Shown here: piece by piece, positions 34,801 through 46,600 of the stretch
How the letters are laid out: the number at the start of each line of letters is the position of its first letter
How positions within the stretch are numbered: the stretch's first letter is position 1
Notes under the pieces: model-generated
What the model was told of the DNA's origin: nothing
The model's input: only the letters and a program-made list of their open reading frames with translations
Database searches by the model: none
Source: Panicum virgatum
Taxonomy: Eukaryota; Streptophyta; Magnoliopsida; Poales; Poaceae
Assembly: GCF_016808335.1 (NCBI RefSeq)
Contig: NC_053140.1
Location: 28,762,086 to 28,826,085 of the forward strand
DNA: 64,000 nt
Reading direction: 5' to 3'
Position numbers and translations under genes: made by a program

Positions 34801-37800
34801 CAGCCCATATGGCACATGTGTTAGGCCCATCTAGAGGCCCATTGACAGCTACTATATTGCCCACCCTTCTAGGGTTTGGAGGAATACACTGAGATTATTC
34901 TCTAGCACACCCAAACTCAAATCTAGATGGTGGGGGTGTACACCCACACCACCCATCAACTGAGCTAGGCTCAGTTCCACTCATCTGCTTGAATAAATGA
35001 ATGCCTTTATCTAAATAACATAGGTATATAAGTTTAGTTATTCCGCATTTTCCTATATAGAATGAGATATTTCATACAACACTGTAACAGCATGTGCATC
35101 CATGAAGTTTGTGGAAGAATATATCTCCCTACCGGTGTGCTACAACTGTTTCCTGATGCCAAAATTCAGTAACATGTTTTCCTCAAAAGAAATTCGGTAA
35201 CATGAGCATTTATCAGACTGTAGTTCGTTTTTTTCTGAAAATTGTGAGTTTGCTTCATGGTTAAAAGACACCGTGCAAGATGAAAATCAAGGATAATTTA
35301 ATTTCTTCATATAAAGGTAATTTAGTACTTGGATCGGTAAGCCATCCAAATGGAAGCATGTCTAAGTCTGGCCAAGATCTTCCTCGCAACCCAGTGGCCC
35401 CTATCTTCTTTGCAGCAGCAAAGGAACTGTGTACAGCATGCAAACGGAAATATGGAATAAGTTCTTATTTACTAGACAATAAACAGATACAAGCTAAGGA
35501 AGATAATGAGAATGTAAAGAAACAAGACAAAGTAGAAAATATCTGTTCAATTTACCTTGACACAGAAAAATGTGAGCTCACATCATTCCAGTTATCCCAA
35601 TCATCTCCAGTTATTCTGTACATATTAACATGATCACTAATATTCTCAGCTAAAGCTGGAGTGACTTCAGTTCCTGGTGAGAGGGACAGGATGATCGGAC
35701 GATCAATCTCTTGCAATAGCTGCAATATAGGTATTAGCTGATCCCGGAAATCCACTGGTTTCATTGGAACTAGTATAAATAATTCTAGGATGGGGAGTTA
35801 TTTACCTCGGAAATAGTGATGATTTCTTCTGGGCTATAATCTGTGCCGAAGATACAATCAACCTTCACTGCAAATGAAACAGAATGGTAAATATGAAAGG
35901 ATTTGTTCAACAGTCAGGTTAGGCAGCACATGGGAAGGGCCAACAAAAACTTGAGATAACTCCATGCAATCCACAGGCCCATGCACCTAAAATGACATAT
36001 AACCTATAAGCGTACCAAAATCAACACCCCAATCAGCATATTGTCGATAAATAGATCTTGAAAAGGCCCGTCCAGCTCCAGTATCTGTGTTAACACTCAT
36101 AAATCCATGCGGCATCCATGCACAAGTTCTGTCAGTGAGACCTATGTCACGTGCTGTCCATTGACGGCCGTCCTCTATATACGGTTTTCCCTGAAAGAAA
36201 CCATAAGAGAACACATCAAAAAGTTATAAACTAGAGTACATCAACTTCCATTTGCACTTGAATTTTGCTAGGTGTGATGCCCTGGTTTGAAGATTTATTT
36301 GTTGAATTATAGACAAAAGTTAAAATTTCACAGGAAAACACATAACGACTGAGTTATTCAGTTATTGAAAAGAAAACGTCACATAATATAAAATTACAGA
36401 AATGTCAGATATATAATTGAAAAATACTATGGGGGTACAACATTTCACACAATAGTAGTGAATCATGGAGAAGATAATTAAAGAAAAATTGGATGGCACT
36501 CAAGGGAACCATCCTCCACATTGCAATTTTCGAAAAATTGAAAAAAAAGATCACGTAGCTAGTACACATAAAGTTGAGTAATCCTGAAACATAAATTTCA
36601 AATTCATCTTTCATATCGAGACTCAAAGAAAAGCTAAGAATGGATTTTGTATATACAAGTTAAAATTAGCAATGATTATTGTTTTTTTAGTATAGAACAT
36701 AATTTTTTTTAGCAAAGTATAAAAGATAATGTTAACAAGGACTAGTAGCAAAGTCGAGGGACCCTGATAAAATGAACACGTACCAAGTTTTGCCAAATAA
36801 AATTCTACTTTCAAAACACTTTTAGTTGTCATATATTAGCATATTAAAGGAGGAACATTACCGTCTTGATGTCCAAGATTGGCGTGTTTGCATTAACAGC
36901 TTGCACACTTATACCTTTCATCAAATGGATGCCAAATTTCAAGCCCATTGCATGGACCTTACTGGCAATCTGACTAAACCCTCTGTCAACTCTAGATGAT
37001 GGAAACCTTTGAAGGTCCGGAAATGGTCGTCCCCATTCATCGATGTTATCAAATCCATATGAATCTGTGTGTGCCCCATCAACATACTTCCGGTACCAGA
37101 GGAAATCAATAACTGCATACTACATGAGATAGAATAAATAGTTAAATGAGTGGTCAGAATTATATGGATTCATATTTCTTATGATATTATCCATAGCCAA
37201 ACTAAAGTATTCTGAAAAATAACCTGGTATCCATGTGGGAGTAACTTCTCTGCCAAGATCTGTGCATTTTGCAGGTATGAAATTTCATCCACAGTCCATG
37301 AAAAAGAGTCATATGAGTTCCAACCTCTTGGTGGCAACGCGGCAAGTTCTTCATTTGCCTGAGAAGTACCCCTGTAATTTACATGCATGAAAAAATGGTA
37401 TTAGTCATTTTTCTTTAGTTATGTGTATCCTTGGTTACTATGGATCAAATCCAGAAGCTTTATAACTTGTAGTTTTTGGCACTTTCACAATAGTATTGCA
37501 GCATATTCCTCAATTTTTCATTGATGTTACGTTACAAAAAAAAAAGAGTGTTGGACAGAAGCAAAAGAGATATAAAAACACATAACTTATATGCACTTGA
37601 TGAATTTTATTTCAGTAACATCTTTTAGAAAGACACTTGAAACAGTAAGGGTGCATAAATCAGGTCACAAAATTAAAACCTTATTCTATAGGATCAGTGT
37701 GAAGTAATGGACTTTTCAACCAAAACAGAGGTATTTTTATCAATACGCATAAACTATCAGTATTCTCATTTACTTGAAGCAGTGGACGCTAGAATTTTCT

Positions 37801-38309
37801 GCAGTTTAGACCATAAGGGTTGGTTCTGTACTTTTGTTATTCAATTCCGTGGTTGGGCAGGTACAGGACTTCAAGCATAAACTAAGCCCCCTGAGTTGAG
37901 TGTGAAATGGAATCAGGATGCTCAGTGATCAGATATGTCCTCCGACTGTTTAGTGAAACAATTAAGTGCTCTATAGATTTCAAGCATTTAGTATAAAAGT
38001 TACTCAGTCTAACAGAGTTGCTAATCAGATGCAAAATTGGCAACTCCATCAATGAACTACTTAATTGCTGAAGCGAAAATAGTGAGCTCTGGAGCACCAT
38101 CAATTATTAGCACCGTATTTCCGGATTTAACCGGAGAACCGATGCAAACCAAATACAAAACATCCATCCAATATGGGATAATAATCCACCAGAGATGGCT
38201 TCAACAGTTTGCGTACAAACCAGAGGAAGACGAAAAGAACGAGGACGAGGAGGGCGCAGCAGAAGCGGTGATGCTGCCATGGCTGAGGGGAGGAAGGCCC
38301 CATGCCCAT
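31874..38309 (-). CDS. GH27 melibiase / beta-L-arabinopyranosidase-like enzyme, 14 exons
   Basis: Exons (minus): 38309-38221, 37371-37224, 37119-36862, 36190-36016, 35867-35806, 35719-35556, 35426-35329, 34610-34552, 34459-34325, 34237-33987, 33917-33758, 33616-33538, 33462-33421, 32091-31874. All have GT/AG ends, phases agree throughout, and the total is 645 aa. Residues 1-35 are a signal peptide or anchor (FCCALLVLVLFVFLW). The GH27 barrel starts at PPRGWNSYDSF (about 43-53). The likely nucleophile is D227 in VKVDC and the acid/base lies in RITGDDWD (279-286). SWPDLDMLPFGWLTD and LWSMAKSPLMYGGDLR follow. Residues 480-570 (KQMWELNANGNLVSSYSGLC) resemble a ricin-type beta-trefoil. The C-terminal beta domain ends at EIIC. 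Length and layout match Arabidopsis At3g26380 (APSE type), which removes beta-L-arabinopyranose and alpha-galactose from wall arabinogalactan. Secretion is expected. No lesions are seen. Confidence 0.92.
32092..33420 (-). other. Last intron of the GH27 gene (1,329 bp)
   Basis: The largest intron; no inserted gene was recognised. A short duplication around TCATATCATGGTATATCTATC occurs at 33150-33230. Confidence 0.6.
34783..34957 (+). mobile_element. Possible short solo LTR (TRIM-like) in a GH27 intron
   Basis: Begins TGTTGGTGTATATATGTA and ends near CACCCATCA, inside the intron 34611-35328. The target duplication is not convincing, so this is only a suspicion. Confidence 0.25.
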
Positions 38310-38340
38310 TCCTGCCGGCCGCCGAACAGGAGGAAGACAG

Positions 38341-38342
<2 letters not shown>

Positions 38343-38375
<33 letters not shown>
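38343..38375. repeat. (GA)n microsatellite in the 5' UTR of the GH27 gene
   Basis: A continuous GA run (CT on the gene strand) that ends about 33 bases upstream of the start codon at 38309, so it probably lies in the 5' UTR. Confidence 0.85.
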
Positions 38376-38376
<1 letters not shown>

Positions 38377-38867
38377 GGCACTAATGGAGTGAGGGGCAGT
38401 GGGTTGTTGGGCAGTGACTGTAGTAGGTGGTGCGTCTGTAGCGCGATGTGTCATCTCCCGAGGAGGTCCCGGCAGCATCTGTTCGGCTGCATGTTTTTCA
38501 GACTCTTCGCGGCGGGCGGCCCATAGACCCCCTAGCGCCCATGACTTTTCAGTCTCTTGGCGGCCCATGCAGCCCACAGAGCCTAACAACACTAGCCGCA
38601 GGGAAGAGGAATGAAGACGTTCAGTAATTCAGATGATCAGAGCACGCGGCCAGCGAAAAATCGAATGACGACGGTAAGGAGCCACGAAGTCCAGTACTAG
38701 CCCGCGGAGCCGAGTATGGTCGGCAACCATGCCGGATTAAATTCCAGCCGGTAAATCTATCACCGACACACAAAAAAAAAGAATTTCAATAGACAGGTCC
38801 CTTTTCTGTTTGTTTTGTTTCTCATGTGTCATGGCAATTATTGATTCCGTATAGAATGAGAAGATAA
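38376..38867. other. Upstream region of the GH27 gene
   Basis: Moderately GC-rich next to the gene, with no other coding signal. It ends where the DNA element at 38868 begins. Confidence 0.4.
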
Positions 38868-39365
38868 GGGTGCGTTTGGTTGGAGACCTATGTAGAATGG
38901 AACGGTTTCATTCCAGATTTCAGGAATGGAATGGCTCTATGCTATGTGTTTGGTTAGAGGGATGGAACGGTTCCATTTCTTGTTTAGTTGCAGGTACGAG
39001 CGTGAATCTGTTATTAGTCCGTTAACCGCCGTTAGTGGGGCCCGTCTGTCAGTCGCACTATTCCTCTTCCTCTCTCTCCTTGATTCCCTCTTCCTCTCTC
39101 CCTCTCTCTTACCGATTCCCTCGCGCGCGTCGCCGTGTTCCCTCCCTCGCGCCGCCCGGCTCCGCCCCCAGTGCCGCCGGACCCTGCGCTCCTCTGCGGC
39201 CGTGCTCCGCCCGAGATCCGTCGGCGGCCGCACTCCCCCCCCCGGCCCGAGCTCCGGCCACAACCGCGCTCCGCCCGCACTCCTCTGCAGCCGTGCTTCG
39301 CCCGAGATCCGCCGGCGGCCCAATTCCCCTGGCGGCCGCATTCCCCCGGCCCGAGCTCCTCCTCG

Positions 39366-39370
39366 GCCGA
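39366..39370. repeat. Target-site duplication GCCGA, left copy of the gypsy element
   Basis: GCCGA directly precedes the LTR and is repeated at 49775-49779. Confidence 0.9.
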
Positions 39371-41999
39371 TGTAACACCTGCCTCGCGGACAGTCCGCGA
39401 GGGGACGGCGGACAGTCCGCCAGGCATGGCCCAGATATTTATCTGGATGGATGCGGGACCCACTTGTCGGTTCTCTCTTCCTCCTCATTTCGTCCAGAGC
39501 AGAGCGGAGCTCGAACTCCCGCGCCATCGTCGCCCCCTTACTTCGATCTCCCTCTTCCGCCCACCAAACCTCGATTCCTCGCGCTGGAACCTTCCTCAGC
39601 ACCTCCTCCACCTTCCCCAAACTCTAGACCGGCTTCTCCCCGGCCGGAATCGCCCCCACCACCACCGGACACTATTGGAGGTGCTTGAAGCTTGCTCCAC
39701 CGTCGATCCGCCTCTCCGGTCGTCCTCCACTCGAACCGACCTCGGAAATGGATTCGTGGTGAGTTCCTTGTGCTTCCCAGTCTTTTTCCTCTTCCATGGC
39801 GCGTCGCCGGCGCCGGAGTACGGCCGCCGCCGTCGCCGCCGCCCTTGCTGCCACCTGGGGGCGAGGGTCAGAAATTAGGTATCGCGGACGGTCCGCCTGG
39901 GAGGCGTGGACGGTCCGCCGGTCAGGTTAGGTTTTGTCCAGAGACGATGTTGTCCCTGGTAGTTTAGGAAAATTGAATTGCGGACAGTCCGCTATAAGGG
40001 AGCGGACGGTCCGCCGTTGAAGCTTGAATTTGTTCCAGGGACGATGTCTCTGGTGGTGTTCGCGGAATTGAACTGCGGACGGTCCGCCACTTGGGCGCGG
40101 ACAGTCCGCAGTAGAGTCTAGGAAATTGTCCAGAGACGTTGCCGTCTCTGGTGGATTGAGTATTTGAACTGCGGACGGTCCGCCAGGGGTGGCCGGACAG
40201 TCCGCAGGTAGAATTGGAAAGTGTTCCAGAGACGACGTTGTCTCTGATGGGTCGGTAGGGTAGTACGGCGGACGGTCCGCCACTTGGGCGCGGACAGTCC
40301 GCAGGGTATTTCAGTAAAAGTAAAATAGTCACATCTTTGGGCTGCACTCATTTATTTCATATGCATACGTGTAGCATCCGCATCGGAAGGCGCCATATTT
40401 GAGGTGATCGCGGCACCGCAGGAGCAGCCGACGCAAGCCCAAGAGGAGAGGTGTGAGCACCCGGCCCAAGGCCCGGTTGATCCTAGTGTTGAGCAACAGG
40501 CGCAAGGCAAGCCCCGGTGCATGTCCTATTAATTTAAATTATGACTCACTATGTATAAGTTTTACCTATTACTTGTGCATTACGTATTAGGGATTGATTG
40601 GAACCCTAGCTGCATAATCCCTAGGTTTCCTCGAGTTTACTAGAAAGTCTAGGTCGATAGCGGTGCTAGGCTAAATAAGTCTGGTAGAAGTCGGGGTGGC
40701 TTCGTGTCACTCGCGAGACACAGGAAACTTTAGAAGCCGAGTAATTGTCGGTTACTCGCGAGATACATTATTGTCTTTGTACATCATTATTGTTGAAGTG
40801 GTTTGAAATGGTTATGGAGATGTGAGACCGGGCGGGGATGAGGGTATTAGGTTTGGCAGCAGGACAGGGTTTCTGGGTGTCTTAGCCTCATCCGTGTCGA
40901 TTAAGGACCGGTCGTTGTGGCAGTGCTGATCGCGGATTGAATTGTACTAACCGCATACCGGGAGTAGGAGGTAGTCGAAACCGGTAAGCCGAGTACTGCC
41001 TTGTTTCGAAAGTACAGGAACCCGCACCCAACTCCTGGGGCGAGTCGAGTAGTCGCGGAGAATTGGGATGCATATGTTTACTTTTGGTGGTCTCACGTTG
41101 AGCTCGGCTGACCATATGTCGTTGAGTTGGTTCCTGTAGTTCGAGGCGGGAGGGGAATGGTTGGCATGTATAGTCCGACGGGGCAAATACGTGCCGTGTT
41201 GGTTAGGTCCACCTTGCAAGGAAAAATCGAATCGATTCGCCGTGTCTCGCGGATATGAGGGCCTTGATCTCTTTGTCACCTCGTAGCAAATGAGTTAGGA
41301 TGGTAGAGATATGAAAAATGGATACTATACTGAATCTTAAATTGGGTGCTTTAACATGTGTGTGTAGACAGGCAAACAATAGTGAGAGTCTATCTATATA
41401 GAAAATGCAGCTAAAACATTGAAAGTAAGAATACACCTCCAGATGCTATTTCTGCAGAATAACCACCAGCCAAAAGCCTTGCATGTCTAGTTAGGTGGGC
41501 TAAGTTATACCCACTGGTCGGGTAAGCCTTGCTGAGTATTAGTATACTCAGGGTTTGTTGCCAACATTATTTCAGGACACACAGACGTAGACTTCTGTCC
41601 CTGCTGCGCCAAGTTCATCCGCCGTGATGCCGAGGGATGGGCGGTCGTGGAGCCAGACGTTTAGTTAGGGATCTCCCTAGGGCACATTTCTGGTAGTTGT
41701 AGGCCCTTTCCTTTAGTTGAAACCGGATTTCAGTAAGGCAAAGTTTGTAAATTATGTATTTATTCAAACTTGGTTTGTAAAACACAAGGTAAAATCTTAT
41801 GTATATTTGTTGTATTTTCAAATATGTGTCGTGCTTGTACCATCTGCGCCCACCTTCGCGTGGGACTATCGGTGATGTTTCGATCGGGACGTGGGTTGCG
41901 AAAGGATCGCCAAATTAAGCCGTTAAGCTAATGAGCCTGATGTGTTCAAATGACGGCAATTACGCTTAATTAGAGTTTTAATTTGCCGGTTCTGTAACA
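39371..41999 (+). repeat. 5' LTR of the gypsy element
   Basis: 2,629 bp. Positions 39380-40310 carry about a dozen palindromes of the form GCGGACNGTCCGC, interleaved with CAGAGACG...GTCTCTG inverted repeats. Near 41530-41555 lies a CTGAGTAT/ATACTCAG stem-loop shared with the LTR of the element at 55780. Confidence 0.95.
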
Positions 42000-42001
42000 G
42001 C

Positions 42002-42011
42002 TGGTATCAGA
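42002..42011 (+). promoter_or_regulatory. Primer-binding site of the gypsy element
   Basis: TGGTATCAGA, complementary to initiator tRNA-Met, two bases after the LTR end. Confidence 0.9.
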
Positions 42012-42662
42012 TCCGAAACGCACCGAGGGTGGTACAGGCATGACTAATTTCAAGTTTTTCTAAAAATATAAAAAAATGAATTTTGAGCATAGGGCGAGCA
42101 TGCATCTCATTCTTGTAGTATTTTTGGGTTTTTCCGTAGGAGCCGGTGGGGGTGTGAGTCTACGATCCTAAGGACCTTTGTGGATGACGTGCGGATTGAA
42201 AGATTTATTATGGGGAGGTGGGAAAGGTTGTGAAAGTGTCGTCGGCCGGACCGGAGGCACTGTGGCGTAGTTAAAGTGTGTTCAGCGGACAGTCCGGTCA
42301 GGACCCACGGACGGTCCGCCGGACATTGAGAAAAATTTACCAGAACCGGTTGGAACTGAGTCTGGTTGACATTGTGTACAGCGGACGGTCCGCAGATTCT
42401 CCGCAGACAGTCCGGTTAGATGTATTTTTGGTACAGCGGACGGTCCGACCATGTACTGCGGACGGTCCGCCATACCCTTTTCGGCTGGACCAGGGCAGAT
42501 CGGTCAGACCGACCGGTTGCACCGATCGATCGCCTGGCCCCGCTTGCTAGTATTATTCAAAATTGCTTTGAAGCTCTACATTCTGCATTGTCCCATGAAT
42601 AGAGAAGATTAGTTGTTGTTGGTAATGTTTTAATTTATCCGATTAATGGCATTTACCTTGTC
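42012..42662 (+). other. Untranslated leader of the gypsy element
   Basis: Contains about six more GCGGACNGTCCG-type palindromes (42283-42470) and a GATCGGTCAGACCGACCGG cluster near 42500. Confidence 0.7.
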
Positions 42663-43676
42663 ATGGTTGAATGCAGAATGGGAGAACCACCGAACCCTCC
42701 TGAGTTGGTCCAGGCCATTGCGGCCATACTCACCGGGCGCGATGAGCAGACTGCACTCCTCCGTGAACTTGTGGCGCAGGGCAGAGCGCCGCAGCCTAGA
42801 CATCACCACCAGCCGCCTGCTCCTGGATATCCAGAGTTTCTGGCTACTCAACCACCGCTCTTCCATAAGGCGGATGAACCACTGGAGGCAGACAGCTGGC
42901 TTCAGACTATCGAGTCTAAATTCACCCTGCACTAGTACAATGATGGGGACAAGGCAGGATTTGCCGCTCAGCAGCTTAGGAGCCCAGCACGTACATGGTG
43001 GGACAATCATGTGGTAATGTTCCCCGCGGACACCCGTTTCACTTGGGCATAGTTCAAGGAAGCCTTCAGGGCACATCACATTCCAGCGGGGGTGATTAAA
43101 AGGAAGCTCACAGAGTTCTTGGCCCTGAAGCAGGGCAATAACAGTGTGCTGCAGTATTCCCAGGCCTTCAACACTCTATCACAGTATACCGGGTACCATG
43201 TGGATACTGATGAGAAGAAGCAGGCCTGTTTCAGGCAGGGGCTCAGCAGCAAGCTCCAGGATCGCTTGGCGATGGTCAGGTTCGACAGTTTCAGTGAGCT
43301 AGTCAATGGGGCTATCATACAGGAGGACGCCCATCTAGCTCACAAGGCAGAAAAGAAGAGAAAGACGCCGGCAGCGGGATCTTCTAGCAGTGCTCCTCAG
43401 AGGTTTCGCTTGGTGCAGTCGGGCCCACAGCGAGCCCCCTTTCAGCACCAGCCACAGCAGCAGTGGGGATATAGGCCCTCTCAGTACACTCAGCCACAGG
43501 GGACAGTCAGGCCTCCTGCTCCTCAGCAGAATGAGCAGAAGGTCTGGGTGCAGCAGCCGGGGGTGCGCCCCAATTTGTTCCCTTGCTACAACTGTGGACA
43601 GCTTGGTCACTTTGCACGGAACTGTCCAATGCCGCCCAAGCAAGGCCAGCAGTCGAGCCAGCAGGGTCAGAAGTAG
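42663..43676 (+). pseudogene. gag of the gypsy element, two internal stops
   Basis: One frame from ATG 42663 (an internal Met at 42678 is an alternative start) through the gag capsid domain (LALKQGNNSVLQYSQAFNTL) to a CCHC knuckle CYNCGQLGHFARNC near 43583-43624. In-frame TAG stops lie at 42933-42935 and 43050-43052, and a third TAG at 43674-43676 separates gag from pol in the same frame. All three could derive from CAG. The third may instead be a natural gag-pol stop with readthrough, but the first two would truncate Gag. Confidence 0.85.
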
Positions 43677-46600
43677 CAAGTGGCTCACTTCAAGCCAGGA
43701 CAGGTGCACTACACCACCCTCGAGGGTATTCCTGAGGGAGCTCCAGTGATGGCGGGTACGTTCTCAGTAAATGAACAACCCGTTACAGTATTATTTGATT
43801 CAGGGGCGTCTCATACCTTTATTAGCAAGGGGTGTATTGTTAGACTGGGATTAAAAATCGAAAGCATGCCCAAGCCATACCACATTCATTCGCCTGGGGG
43901 GAAGTTAATCACCAATCAGTTTGTTAAGCAAGTACCCCTACAGTTGCAAGGAAAATTTTTCCCTATGGCCCTGATAATGTTACCAACCCAAAGGATAGAT
44001 ATTATATTGGGTATGAACTGGATGGATGGTCAGGGAGTTACTCTGGACACGACCTCACAATCTGTGCATATCAACTCCTCTATTCATGGTAGTATGACTT
44101 CGAATTTAAGGGATCCAGCGTCTTTGACTCATGCGGTGCACCACGCCGAGGGCAAGAAACTAGAGGATATACCAGTGGTGTGTGAATATCCAGACATCTT
44201 TCCGGATGATTTGCCTGGAATGCCACCTGATCGTGACGTGGAGTTTACCATTGAATTGCAACCGGGTACGGCACCGATTTCTAGGAGGCCTTACCGGATG
44301 CCACCCAATGAGCTGGCGGAGTTAAAGAAACAATTACAGGAATTGCTTGATAAGGGTTATATCTATCCTAGCACGTCACATTGGGGCTGTCTTGCACTCT
44401 TTGTGAAAAAGAAAGATGAAAGCCTCAGGTTGTGTGTGGACTATAGACTTCTGAATGCTGTCACAATCAAGAATAAGTATCCACTTCCCCGGATCGATAT
44501 CTTGTTTGATCAGCTATTCGGGGCCAAAGTATTCTCCAAGATTGATCTCCGCTCTGGCAATTATCAGATAAAGATTAGAGCTGAGGATATTCTCAAGACG
44601 GCTTTTTCCACCAGATACGGACTTTTTGAATATCTGGTTATGTCTTTCGGGCTGACGAATGCCCCTGCTCATTTCATGTATCTCATGAATTCGGTGTTCA
44701 TGCCTGAGCTAGATAAGTTCGTCGTGATTTTCATTGATGACATTCTGATATTTTCTAAGAATGAAGAAGAACATGCAGAACATCTCCGCATTGTGCTTCA
44801 GCGCCTGCGGGAGCACAAGCTGTACGCCAAATTCAGTAAACGTGATTTCTGGCTCGAGGAAGTCCAGTTCTTGGGCCACATCATCTCAGACAAGGGGATT
44901 TCTGTTGATCCTAGCAAGATTCGGGATGTCCTAAATTGGAAGACTCCAGAGTCTGTTTCAGAGATCCGGAGTTTCCTTGGGCTAGCAGGGTATTACCGGC
45001 GGTTTGTTCCGAACTTCTCAAAAATTGCTAGACCCATGACTGAACTACTCAAGAAAGGGGTGAGATTTACTTGGGACGCCAAATGCGAGCAGGCTTTTCA
45101 GACTCTGAGAAGACTTCTGACGTCTGCCCCTGTCCTCGCTCAGCCAGATATTACCCGGCCTTTTGATGTGTACTGTGATGCATCAGGTACGGGCCTAGGC
45201 TGCGTGCTTATGCAGGATCAGCGAGTGATTGCCTATGCCTCCAGAGCCCTCAGACGGCATGAAGAGAATTATGCCACTCATGATCTGGAATTAGCAGCAG
45301 TGGTGCATGCATTAAAGATTTGGCGCCATTACCTTCTGGGAAATCCAGTGCATATATACTCAGACCACAAGAGTCTTAAGTATATATTCACCCAGAGCGA
45401 GTTGAATTTGCGCCAGAGACGGTGGTTGGAATTGATTAAGGATTATGATCTGGAAATCCATTATCACCCGGGTAAGGCTAATGTGGTAGCAGATGCATTG
45501 AGCAGAAAGGCAAGTTGCAACTGCATCTCAGCAACACCTATGCAAGCAACTCTATACCAAGAGATGGAGAAGTTGAATCTGGCTATAGTAGCTGAGGGTA
45601 CACTTACCAATATTACCCACACTCCAACAATGCGGGATCAAATTATTGCAGCTCAAACAAATAATATTGGCATGGAAAAGATTAGGCAGAGGCTCAGGGA
45701 AAGTGATCCTCGTGTGGCATGTTTTCAGCTAGATGGCGAGGGTGTGTTATGGTTTAAGAACCGGCTGGTGGTACCTAAGGATTTAGAACTCCGGAAACAA
45801 ATTCTTGATGAGGCTCACCTCTCTAGGTATTCTATCCATCCTGGCAGCAACAAGATGTATCAGGATCTGAAACAGCGGTTTTGGTTGACAAGGATGAAGA
45901 GGGAAATCGCTAGTTATGTGTCAGAATGTGACACCTATCGGAGGGTTAAGGCTAGCCATTTGAGATCAGCCGGCCCTTTACAGCCCTTAAGTATTCCATC
46001 CTGGAAATGGGAAGACATCAGTATGGATTTCATTGTGGGTTTACCCAAAACTTCCAAGGGACATGATTCCATATGGGTTATTGTGGATCGCCTTACCAAG
46101 TCGGCTCATTTTCTGCCGGTAAAGACAACACATACGGCAAAACAATATGCACAATTGTATATGGACCGTATTGTGAGTCTCCATGGAATTCCAAAGACAA
46201 TCATTTCGGACCGGGGTACTCAATTCATAGCTCGGTTTTGGGAACATTTTCATGCCGCTCTTGGTACACAACTGATCCGCAGTTCAGCCTATCATCCCCA
46301 GACAGATGGCCAGACAAAGAGAATCAATCAGATTCTGGAGGATATGCTCAGAGCTTGTGCACTCACCTACAGTCAGAAATGGGATGAATGCCTACCTTTA
46401 GCCGAGTTCGCTTATAACAATAGCTATCAGGAGAGCATCAGAATGGCTCCATTTGAGGCATTATATGGACGTAAGTGCAGAATGCCATTGAATTGGTCAG
46501 AAGCTGGGGAAAGGACTTTCTTTGGGCCCGATATGGTAAATGAAGCAGAAGAGCTGGTTCGGGTTATTCAGGACAATTTGAAGATTGCCCAATCCCGACA

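Noticed and set aside
38937..39620. 227-codon minus-strand and overlapping plus-strand frames
   Set aside because: GC-rich DNA element and LTR sequence; several overlapping frames are open at once, and they cross the LTR junction at 39371.
39135..39878. 247-codon plus-strand frame in the LTR region
   Set aside because: Low-complexity Pro/Arg/Ser translation crossing the insertion boundary; the LTR copy at 47042-47653 is joined to a different upstream sequence.
39380..40310. CRISPR-like array
   Set aside because: The repeated unit is a palindrome with unequal spacers inside a plant LTR; there are no cas genes and the host is a eukaryote.
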